In this document: piece after piece, positions 21,704 through 30,735 of the stretch
Layout of the letters: each line of letters opens with the position of its first letter
How positions within the stretch are numbered: the stretch's first letter is position 1
Assembly: GCA_009823505.1 (NCBI GenBank)
Contig: VZQC01013986.1
Location: 904,976-968,975 of the forward strand
Length of the DNA stretch: 64,000 nt
Direction of reading: 5' to 3'
Source: Rhizomys pruinosus
Lineage: Eukaryota; Chordata; Mammalia; Rodentia; Spalacidae
The notes under the pieces: model-generated
What the model saw: the letters and a program-made list of their open reading frames with translations, nothing else
Database searches by the model: none
What the model was told of the DNA's origin: nothing
Program-made: the position numbers and the translations under genes

Positions 21704-22040
21704 AGACTACACTCTCTTTTGCACTCAGCACCAGACAAAAGCCTCCCAGTGATGGTTTCCTACTGGGGCAGTTATGAAAATTGCCAGGAGTTGCTCAAGC
21801 TCCTCTCCCACCAAGCTGGTGGGCCTGCCCACCTACCAAGGTGCCCCAGGGCAGGTGACCCGTTCCAAAAGTTCTGAGTGGTCCCTGAAGTTCCTCCTCA
21901 GGTCTGCTGGACGGAAGGCTTGGGACACCACTTGTGGACCCTTGCGTCCTGGAAGGGCCAGGTGGCGCCTCCTGGTCATTCCCAACCTGCTCCCAGGTTC
22001 AGCAGAAGTTCAGTGGCTTCAAAGAGCCAGCCCCACCTGA
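21398..22040 (-). pseudogene. gag: ERV gag-like (capsid) remnant
   Basis: On the minus strand, peptides such as 'FRDHSELLERVTC' and 'GEELEQLLAIFIT' (about 21.9-21.78 kb) and 'EIFSRAVLKGWTED' (about 21.43 kb) have the spacing of the gammaretroviral capsid helices, and the position between LTR and pol fits. Stops and a GA microsatellite interrupt the frame. The match is weak and rests on layout plus short similarity. Confidence 0.45.
21653..21702. repeat. (GA)n microsatellite
   Basis: Pure GA run of about 25 units inside the gag-like part of the provirus. Confidence 0.97.
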
Positions 22041-22104
22041 AAGGACCATAGGTGGAGCCCCTAGACCCCACCTTGCTCATGGAGCCTGGGGGCTTCTGGG
22101 TCAG

Positions 22105-22275
22105 GGAGCCATGTAATGGGAAGAACTGTAACAGGAACTACCACTTTCAAATCAGACACCCAGGGACAGAGTGGGTAGTAAGATTTTATCTCTGATCCTC
22201 CCAGGGGATGCAGATCCAGGGCCTTTATCTCCAAAGCTCTGAGCAGTAGATAGCAGTCCTTTTACCAGTATATAT
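22105..22275 (-). repeat. 5' LTR-like remnant of the ERV
   Basis: It shares 'acccagggacagagtggg' and flanking similarity with 17.68-17.83 kb in the same orientation. On the minus strand it precedes the gag-like remnant. I see no clear primer-binding site. Confidence 0.62.
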
Positions 22276-23765
22276 AGAGGATTTATTTATTTATTATTTT
22301 TTTTTTTTTTGGTTATTACCATTTGTATCAGCATGTTTCAGGTACATTTTATATTCTGTTTTAAAATACAATACTACTTTTTTATAATACTTTTTATTGC
22401 TGAATTATATATTTCATTCATTATCTTTCAGTCCAATTTGGACACATTCCCCTCTCCCTGCCTCCATCCCACCCCTGTTCATGCCTTCTGCCATACATGT
22501 CTTGCATATTTCTCTCAGTCTTTCCAAAGGTTTTCTCTGCAGAGGCTTATTGTTTTGGGCAGAGTTTAACGGTATCATTCAGTTCTTTAACCCAGTCTTT
22601 ATCTTGCTGTTTTTCCCTCCCCTTTGTATTGCTCCAACATATGCTTATATAATCATCACGTATGCATCAAAATTATGATCCCTGAGAATAAACTGTATGT
22701 TAATTCCAAAATATGTTTAGGAATTCACATTTTCCCTCTTTAATTTTATATTACTCTAAAATATGAATACATACCTTCCACTTATATATGGTAATTACAG
22801 AGTCTGAAAATAAGTGGTAGGTTGATTCTAGAGCCCATTCTAATTTTTTTAGCTTTGTATATTGAGAATTCTTTGTGGGGATTCTTTTGTCATTTTGAGA
22901 TACATTACTATGCCTTTCATTTGTTTTTATGCATTTCTTACCTGCTGGCACTAGAGTATGTCCCAGGTGCCATCTCAAAGGCCTTGATCCTAGGAAAGGC
23001 CAGTTGTTCAGAGAAGCCGTGTGAGAAGATTGAAGTGCTCACTGAGACCTGCCACCATGCCCTGAGAGGCTCCTCCTCTTCCTCATAGCTGACCCCTTCA
23101 GGATCCTGAACTATGCAACTTAAACTGTTCTTTCCATCTGTGCCCTCAATAGTTCTGTCTTCAAATATCTTAACTGGCATCTTACACTGGAGATAGTGTT
23201 TATTTTTATTATTTTCTCTTGATTTATGTTGCTTAGAATTGAGATGTGAGAAGTTGGTTTGTGCTGTCTGCTTGTTAAAATATAATGTTCCATAGTCCAG
23301 ACACATGGTTGTCTATTGTGTGCTGTGAAGTCACTTCTTTGTATGGTTCCATGTAAACACAGTCTATTGAAGGCATTCGAGGAAGGCCAGACATCATTTG
23401 GGAGGATGTACTGCGCTTGGGTCCTTGGCCCAGATTGTCTGACTGTTGGGTAGACCACAGGTGGAATTCCTCATTCCTTAGCCTCATGCAGACTAACTGT
23501 CCATCAACATTATCCGCTGCCATCCAGTTACTTCAATTTGCATGTGTATGTGAATCTGGGGCCACAGGCCATTATCTTGCTCCCACACGCAGTGCTCAGG
23601 GATGCTACTGTGGAGAGCACGGGCTGATTGTCACTCCCCAGTCCTCCTCCTGTGAGAGCCTCCTTCTGTGAGAGGCTGAGCTGTCCTTGCACTTTCTGGG
23701 TAACTGGAGGCTAGAGGATGCATAAAGGGTTCCAATTTCCTAGAGTTCTCATAAACCCCAAATTT
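22276..23765. other. Unassigned sequence; possible reverse L1 3' end at the left
   Basis: 22290-22560 has the T-rich then C-rich look of a reverse L1 3' end. From 22.9 to 23.5 kb several minus-strand frames of 80-120 codons are open, but they overlap in different frames and match nothing I know. A decayed retrocopy is possible but unproven. Confidence 0.35.
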
Positions 23766-23778
23766 AAATGATGGTTCT

Positions 23779-23886
23779 GTGCTCACTTCGGCAGTACATA
23801 CACTAAAATTGGAACAATACAAAGAAGATTAGCATGGCCCCTGTGCAAGGATGACATGCAAATTCGTGAAGCATTCCATGTTTTTT
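23779..23886 (+). pseudogene. Rnu6: U6 snRNA retro-pseudogene with TSD
   Basis: The full U6 spliceosomal RNA is present, from 'gtgctcacttcggcagtaca' through the central 'gaagattagcatggcccctg' (ACAGAGA box changed to ACAAAGA) to the terminal T-run. The differences from the known U6 sequence are all transitions, mostly at CpG sites or in an A/G or C/T sense. The flanks carry aaatgatggttct at 23766-23778 and 23895-23907, and a short A-rich stretch follows the T-run. That is a processed copy inserted by L1 machinery, away from the upstream elements (PSE, DSE, TATA) that drive U6 genes. It is likely silent. Confidence 0.95.
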
Positions 23887-23907
23887 ATTAAAAAAAATGA
23901 TGGTTCT

Positions 23908-24219
23908 CTGTGCTACCTTGCATAGTTTATGAGACTAAATACTCTTTTGATCTTCCCTACTGGCATCATTTATTCTTTTTCATTCTTTCATTAATTGAAT
24001 ACAAATATTAGTATAGTTTATATAAACAGAATCTGCTAATTAACATGCTAAAGTAGGAACAAAGAATTAGGTTAATATTATTAGTCAGTTAATATTATTA
24101 GTCATTCATTCTTTATTTTGATTTTTAAATTTATTATTTATTACAGAAGAAGTATCCAGTCATAGTAAGTCATTTTCAAAATCCAAACAAATCTGTCATA
24201 ATAACCTTTTATTTTATAT
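23908..24219. other. Unassigned AT-rich sequence
   Basis: It holds a small tandem duplication of 'ttaatattattagtca' near 24072-24105 but no gene. Confidence 0.5.
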
Positions 24220-24229
24220 AAAAATTCAG

Positions 24230-24467
24230 GGCTGGAGAGATGGCCTAGCGGTTAAGAGCACCGACCGCTCTTGCAGAGGACCCGGGTTCGATCCCCAGCA
24301 CCCACATGGCGGCCGAGAACCGTCTGAAACTCCAATTCCAGGAGAACTCCAGTTCCAGGGGAATCTGACACCTTCTTCTGACCGCAGCGTTGCATGACAC
24401 GGGTGCACAGACTTGCATGCAAACAGTACATTCATACACATACAGAAATAAATAAAAAATTAATTTA
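24230..24467 (+). mobile_element. B3-type SINE, long form, with TSD
   Basis: Full element with the 17-bp duplication (aactccaattccaggag then aactccagttccagggg) and CpG-rich body. TSD aaaaattcag at 24220-24229 and 24468-24477. Confidence 0.94.
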
Positions 24468-24692
24468 AAAAATTCAGCTGCAGTAATAATCAGGAAATTT
24501 AAATACACTAAGTACAAGGACTATGAACTGTTTTTAAATTTATAGCAGATAACAATAAATCTTAGTTTATAAAGCTACTCAAATATAAGAAAACTGTTCA
24601 ATTTCTATAGTATCAAAAGGATAAGGACAAAATGCCTTTCTATTTAAAATCAGGTTTTGGATGACCGCTTTTCAACATATAAAGCCCATACC

Positions 24693-24733
24693 AAAACAAA
24701 ACAAACAAACAAACAAACAAACAAACAAAACCA
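24693..24733. repeat. (CAAA)n microsatellite
   Basis: Repeats of AAAC at the downstream edge of the Ccdc90b retrocopy 3' UTR-like part. Confidence 0.93.
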
Positions 24734-24867
24734 AAAACCCAAGCCACTTTTCTTTAGTCCAGATGTACTTTGAATACTTTGTAGTAGTTTCTGCTACAGT
24801 TGACAGTGTTAGAAGAAAGTCTGTCCTGGCGAACCGTTCTAAGCCATCAGCAGCAGTGGTAGGAGCG

Positions 24868-25876
24868 TTAGTAGTTTTTCCAGAACCCATAAAACCCCAG
24901 TGCTGGGCTGGAGAGATGGTCTAGTGGTTAAGAGCGCCGACCGCTCTTGCAGAGGACCCGGGTTCGATCCCCAGCACTCACATGGCGGCTGAGAACCGTC
25001 TGTAACTCCAATTCCAGGAGAACTCCAGTTCCAGGGGAATCTGATGCCCTCTTCTGACCTCCGTGGCATTGCACCACACGGGTGCACAGACCTACACGCA
25101 GATAATACATTCATACACATAAAAAAAAAAAAACAAAAACAAAAAACAGTGCTATTGCCAAGTGTGTGAACACTGAGGCTGCAAGATAACGAATTGTCTC
25201 AAGTTTGTTCGACTCCATCGGTGTTTTTAAAGAAGCAATTTCTGTGTCAATTTTATTACTGGTCTCTGAAATAACACTTTTGGTATGGGTATCCTTTTTG
25301 GTAAATTCAGTAGTTGCTTCCATAGCTGCTTTTCTCTAGCTGTAAACATGTCTTTTACTCTGCTTCTTTCTAGGTTGATGTCCAATTTATTATCTGCTCT
25401 GATTCGATGGGTTTCATCTACTAGCTGCTGCTTAACTTGATCTAATTCAGTTTTCATTTTCTCATTCTCTGCTCTCAGATTTGCAAATTCACTCTTCTCT
25501 AGGACAACCGTGTCTTTTGTGATGGAGTCCAAATGAGCCATTAGCTGTTGTGCCCATTATTTCCTGTTGAGCTTGTGACCATCTCCTTGTAGATAGTATC
25601 CAGGCTGACATTTGATAAAGTAGTTCATACTGATACAATTGTTTCTGCTTGTGTTTTGCCAAATCCATGAGTTTCTAAGTCCTGTACTAGTGCATGAGTA
25701 TCAAAAGTTAATTTCCTTTGTTCTAAAGGAGTAATGTCAACTGGTCTTCTAGCATATCCTTCCTTAGTTGTGGTGGTCAAGAAATCTCTCTGCAGGGCGG
25801 GTGACAGACGCCCTCGGGGAATTGAAACCCTGAGGCCTTCAGGGTGCAGGAGCCTCCAAAGCCAATGGCTCTTCAT
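24868..25876 (-). pseudogene. Ccdc90b: Ccdc90b processed pseudogene, split by a SINE
   Basis: CCDC90B is a mitochondrial inner-membrane coiled-coil protein related to MCUR1. The minus strand encodes its landmarks in order without introns: '[19 protein letters not shown]' (about 25.74-25.68 kb), 'VSLDTIYKEMVT', '[17 protein letters not shown]', '[17 protein letters not shown]', '[19 protein letters not shown]' and '[19 protein letters not shown]'. The tail 'GFYGFWKNY' and stop lie at 24868-24898, beyond an inserted B3 SINE. Without the SINE the length is about 253 codons, close to the parent's. An in-frame TGA after 'AETIVSV', frame shifts near 25.58 and 25.33 kb and the SINE in the last transmembrane segment disable it. 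A 3' UTR-like stretch continues to about 24.73 kb. It fits CCDC90B better than MCUR1. Confidence 0.93.
24905..25146 (+). mobile_element. B3-type SINE, long form, inserted in Ccdc90b retrocopy
   Basis: 'gggctggagagatggtctag' to 'cattcatacacataaaaaaa', with the 17-bp duplication. The short flank cagtgct occurs at 24898-24904 and 25147-25153. It interrupts the last transmembrane segment of the retrocopy, so it is younger than the retrocopy. Confidence 0.93.
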
Positions 25877-25915
25877 GTTCTCCCAGTCATTCTTTTTATT
25901 TAAAAAAATGTATTG

Positions 25916-26172
25916 AGATGGCCTAGTGGTTAAGAGCACCGGCTGCTCTTACAGAGGACCTGGGTTCGATCCCCAGCACACACATGGCGGCCAAGAACCG
26001 TCTGAAACTCCAATTCCAGGAGAACTCCAGTTCCAGGGGAATCCGAGACCCTCTTCTGACCTCCACGGCATTGCACGACATGGGTGCACAGACTTGCATG
26101 CAGATAGTGCATTCATGCACATACAGAAATAAATAAAATTTTAAAAAATTAAAAAAATAAATAAAAAATAAA
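25916..26172 (+). mobile_element. B3-type SINE, long form, slightly 5' truncated, with TSD
   Basis: The element starts at 'gatggcctagtggttaagag', lacking the first few bases, and has the 17-bp duplication and a long A/T tail. The flank aaaaaaatgtattga occurs just before it (about 25902-25915) and after the tail (about 26173-26187). It lies directly upstream of the Ccdc90b retrocopy. Confidence 0.9.
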
Positions 26173-26344
26173 AAAATGTATTGAAATTTAACATTTTAAT
26201 ATTAATGTTGTACACTGTTTTACTTAACATTTTGGGAAGTAACTATCTCAGACATCAACTCAAGAAAACATTTTTTTGTTAATGTAATCGGTTTTTGTAA
26301 TGGCAGTCATAAAGGGATGCTTATTATTTAAAAAAAATGTATTG

Positions 26345-26499
26345 AGCTGAGTGTGGTGGCACACGCCTCTTATCCCAACACTGTGGAGGCAGAGGCAGGT
26401 GGATCTCTGTGAGATGGAGACCAGCCTGGTCTACCAGTAAGTGCCAGGGCAGGAACTATAAGCGGAACAGGGAAACCCTGTTTAAAATAAATAAATAAA
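26345..26499 (+). mobile_element. B1 SINE
   Basis: 'gctgagtgtggtggcacacg' to 'gaaaccctgtttaaaataaa'. It sits right after a third copy of the motif aaaaaaatgtattga, which also flanks the neighbouring B3. Confidence 0.85.
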
Positions 26500-28372
26500 G
26501 TGTTAAACCCTGCATAGGGGTCTTTTGTGCCTTCTTTCTCCAGCTTGTGTCTGTCCTTCCACTATTTCTCCTTATCCTGGTCTTACACACCCTCTGAGAG
26601 TGAATTACAGGGAAGCCGGATATTTGGTGATCTATGAGTTTAGAACTTACCTTTCCTTCTTTGTTTTTAACCAGACTCTGCAAAACAGAAACCACTCTTT
26701 CAAAGACTGAAAACTTCTCATTGTTCTCCCCAACCCAGGGGACATTAATGTTCTCTCTGTGTTATGCCTGATTAAACTGTAAGAGTTTTTCCTCAAATTT
26801 CATTTCAAGCCACTTTAAAATCTCTCTCATATTTCAGTAGGTATAAATGATTTGAAAGCCCAGAGTCCCAAAGTCAGCAGGTAGAAGTTCAGCACTAACG
26901 GTAAACTAGTACCACAGTGCATGACCATGTATTCTACTTTTGCAGTCCTTTTATTGCCTGTCCTTGTGTTTTTCCTGAGGGCGTATTCCACATGGCCAGG
27001 TGAGAGCAGTCCTTGCTATCTAGTCCTAGGATATCAACTGCCTTGTGTATCTTGCCATGATAATTTGGTAAAGGATAAGTAAGCGGCTCAAGATAAATTC
27101 TTCCTGGAGGCTTTGTCAGAGTTACTGTGACAAAAAATCCTCCTTCCACAGAGAAAGAACACTGGCATGGAGTAAGTTGTGGGCTGCCTGGACTCACATG
27201 GAGAATGCTCGTTCTCTGTGTGGAAAGCAGTCTAGCACCCTGGTGACAGCCTTGCTCTTGCCTGTGCCTGGACTCAACCTTGACCGGCGAATTTTCAGTT
27301 ACAGAGGCCAACAGAGTTGCAATTGTTTCTCAGGTTGAACTGCGTTTCTGTTTTCTGTAACTGAAGGCCTCCTGAATAATAATAGTATCTAAAGGTGCTG
27401 ATATAAGCACTGGCCATATACCACCGCGCTGAAAAGGAGAGTAAGGAGACTTTATGGGGCCAAGAAGTTCTGCTCAAATGCTGGAGCAGATGCCCCAAGA
27501 AGGAAGGGGTTCCATCTAGTCCTGTGGAATAAATGATGTGCTTAAAAGCACGGGGCCATAAAGAGCAGAGGCTTCTAGCCTCTGGAACATGCAGTTGTTG
27601 GGTTTGCATGGACCTACGGTAGGCTGCACTGTCAAGAAGCAAGAGATGAGACAATGTCTCCTGTACAGGGTATTTACTGGGCATGGCCTTCTGCATGGGA
27701 GCTGGTAATCAGGACTGGATAGAGGTGTGCACATCAAAGCTTCCCGCAGCTCCACAGTGAAGGTTGGGCCAAAAAGATTGGTTTTTATACCTAATGGCAT
27801 TATTCATTAGATGAGGGCCACCTTGGGAAGATGTCCTCCTCAGGAAACTGGGGGCAGTGTAGGGAAGCCACCTTAGAAGGGCTGGCAGCTCCCACAGCTG
27901 GGGACTAGTACCTTCTAGTCGATGGGGAGCCTGGTACACAGCTCGGTGTCTCCCAAGGAGCAACGGGATGAGATTGAAAACATGAAAGGAGAATCTTCTC
28001 ATTTGTAAGGACCTCAGATATTGCTCTGTGGATTTGGCCTTTACTCTGTAAGCATTGCCAATCCATTCAAAGGCTTCAACTAGACACTACAAAAACCATG
28101 TGTTCTTTTTAGAAACCTGAGGGGAAGATGACCCAAAGCACGAAAACCATTGGGAGATGTACAGTGGTCCAGAAAGGAGGAGATGTGAGTGTGAGGAAGT
28201 GAAAAGAATGGAGGGAAAGAGAAAACACAGCCATGGGTCAGACACAAGGGTTGTGGCCGCCAGCACGATTAGAACAGAAAATGAAAGAGGCTAAGGAGGA
28301 ATGGGTAGAAACTTGAAGTATTAATTGAGACTACGAATGCAAAAAATCTCACTCTTTGTCCCTCTTGCTCAC
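26500..28372 (-). other. Unassigned; degenerate frame on minus strand 27800-26934
   Basis: On the minus strand one frame runs from about 27800 to 26934 (roughly 290 codons) with only a few stops, and overlapping frames of 97-133 codons exist. I do not recognise the product. A decayed retrocopy or an unfamiliar repeat are both possible. No poly-A tail or TSD was found. Confidence 0.3.
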
Positions 28373-28373
28373 T

Positions 28374-28408
<35 letters not shown>

Positions 28409-29277
28409 TACACACACATACACACACATACATACACATACACACACATATACACACACACATACACACACATACACACACATACACACACATACATACA
28501 CATACACACATATACACACAGACATACAGACATACACACACATACACACACAGACATACAGACATACACACACATACACACAGACATACACAGACATACA
28601 CACACATACACACACACATACACACACACACATACACTCACATACACACATACACACATACACACACATATACACACAGACATACAGACATACACACACA
28701 CATACACACACAGACATACAGACATACACACACATATGCACAGACATACACACACATACACACAGACATACACAGACATACATACACATACACACATACA
28801 CACACAGACATACAGACATACACACACATACACACACATACAGACATACACAGACATACATACATATATGCACACACACACATACATATATACACATACA
28901 CAGACATACACACACATACACATACACACACGTACACACACATACACATACACACACATACAGACATACACAGACATATACGCATACACATACATATACA
29001 CACACATACACACACAGACATACACACATATATAGACATACACAGACACACACACATACACATACACACACATACACACACATACACATACACACACATA
29101 CACACACAGACACATACACAGACACACATACACACAGACATACACAGACATACACACATACACACATACACACACATACACACAGACACAGACACATACA
29201 GACATACACATGCAGACACACACATACATACAGACATACACATATACACACACACATACACACACACACACACACGC
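28373..29277. repeat. Large CA-rich array (CACACATA / CAGACATA), about 905 bp
   Basis: The array is built of CA dinucleotides with regular ATA and AGA interruptions, so that octamers cacacata and cagacata alternate. A longer block ('catatacacacagacatac' and what follows) recurs about 165 bp apart (near 28507 and 28668), which shows higher-order duplication. Several frames stay open for 200-320 codons on both strands only because the repeat contains no stop codon in them. Confidence 0.97.
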
Positions 29278-29289
29278 ATGTGTCATCCC

Positions 29290-29616
29290 TGTGGCAGTTA
29301 GTTTTCTTGTCATTGTGACAAAATACCTTAATACAAGGGTATACAAGGGTAAAACTTAATTTTGCTTCATGGTTCTAGAGGGTTCAGTCCATCATGGCCA
29401 GAAAGACGCAGAGTGGCTGGTTCCATGGTGTTTGCCCTCACAAGGCAGCTGGGCTAGGAAGCAGCTTTAACCCTTGAGGACCGCCCCGTTGATCCACCTC
29501 ACCAGTAAGACCCCCTCCCAAAGGTTCCACAACTTCCCAAAGAGCACCACTAGCCTGGAAACAATCACATGATCCTGTGGAGACATTTTACATACAGACC
29601 ATAATACTCCACAACA
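29290..29616 (-). mobile_element. MaLR-like LTR, reverse, diverged
   Basis: 'tgtggcagttagttttcttg' at the left and 'cccaaaggttccacaacttc', 'gagcaccactagcctggaaa', ending 'ctccacaaca' at the right resemble a reverse MaLR-type LTR related to the element at 34.2-34.5 kb. The family name is uncertain. Confidence 0.5.
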
Positions 29617-30594
29617 TCGTTTCCTTCCAAAGAATGAACTAAAGAATTATAGCATTTTTGCCAGGCAGGGAGCCATTGTGAATACTGGTTGTTCAGTTCA
29701 TACTCACAGGTGGCTGATTGCCCTCACCCCCTTCATTCAGCTGTGTGAGCACAGACATAGAATGGACAGAAAGATAAACTTAACTGGCATTGTGGTTTTA
29801 CTAAATAATATCAAAGCTGACAGGAGCAACGGAATTAAGATTACAGGTAAGAAAAAGGTTATCCTGATTGGCCACCAATACAAGCTGGAAGAGTTAAAAC
29901 AACAATGCCAAAGATCAAAAGACAGTGACGAGGTGTTTCAGTCAATGGGCACAATACTGGTAAGCCAAAAGACTTTTGAGGTTTGGCTTCTGGGAGTGGC
30001 GGGAAGCAGAATATATGCACTAGACTGAAAATAGAACATATAAAATTAAGTGTAACTACAGCTTCGGAGCTTATCCGAGTTGATTGGGTGATGGTCACAC
30101 TACTAAGAAGCCAAGAAGGGCGGCCACTCAAGTCCTCCTCTGGACTTCCTCTTGCCTAACCAGAAAGAGAAGCAAGCAGGGCCCTAGTTATCTCTGCGTG
30201 AACATGACAGCGAACCTCTCCTCATTGTTCCGGTGGCTTTGAGAGTGCTTGGGAAGAGTGAGGATGAAGTTCTGCCTTCCTGACTGGCCAGATGCATTCC
30301 CACCCCATGGCACTGGAGATGAGTTTGCAATGTGTCTTTATGGCTGGGAGAGAGGGGACTGCTCCCCTGGCCTCTGCCAACCCAGACTGGAGTTAGACTG
30401 TGCTATTGTCTGTGGAGTTGGTAGACTGGAGCAGTCACATTTCAATCATTTTCTGTCATCCAGTTTCCTCCTTCTGGTCTTTAGGTTGGAGACAGAAGCC
30501 TGACTTTGAGCTTGTCCTGTTTGGGTTTGTGTGTGCGCTGGTTTTGGTTTTGGTATACTTAATTATTTAAAGTGAAATTTTATTAGAGTAACTT
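29617..30594. other. Unassigned, two short plus-strand frames
   Basis: Frames of 116 codons (29678-30028) and 84 codons (30249-30503) are open but match no family I know. Probably non-coding. Confidence 0.35.
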
Positions 30595-30602
30595 TCAAAT
30601 TC

Positions 30603-30727
30603 TTTTTTTTTTTTGGTCTTTTTGAGACAGGGTCTCCCTGTAGCCTCAGCTGGCCATGCAGACCAGACTGGCCTTGAACTCATAGAGATCAGCCTGCCTC
30701 TCCCTCCAGAGTGCTGGAATTAAAGGC
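30603..30727 (-). mobile_element. B1 SINE with TSD
   Basis: Poly-T, then 'tttttgagacagggtctccc' to 'gtgctggaattaaagg'. The head is truncated. TSD tcaaattc at 30595-30602 and 30728-30735. There is a small internal deletion before 'gcagaccagactggcc'. Confidence 0.9.
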
Positions 30728-30735
30728 TCAAATTC

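Larger units (their letters stand above)
17640..22275 (-). mobile_element. Defective ERV1 (gammaretrovirus-like) provirus
   Basis: On the minus strand the order is LTR-like repeat, gag-like remnant, pol remnant with the end of reverse transcriptase, RNase H and integrase, an unassigned stretch where env would lie, then a second LTR-like repeat. All frames are broken, and the protease and most of the reverse transcriptase are missing, so the copy is dead. A B1 and a B3 SINE have inserted in it later. The family is inferred from short conserved motifs in the pol remnant. No env domain is recognised. Confidence 0.82.

Noticed and set aside
22938..23523. Overlapping minus-strand frames of 82-122 codons as a possible gene
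   Set aside because: They lie in different frames, overlap each other and match no family I know.
23779..23886. Functional U6 snRNA gene
   Set aside because: The TSDs and A-rich tail mark it as retrotransposed, and several conserved positions are changed, including the ACAGAGA box.
28373..29277. CRISPR-like regular repeat array
   Set aside because: There are no unique spacers; this is a eukaryotic microsatellite.
28325..29346. Open frames of 213-324 codons on both strands
   Set aside because: They consist only of Cys/Val/Met/Tyr or Thr/His/Ile/Tyr repeats dictated by the CA array, which lacks stop codons in those frames.
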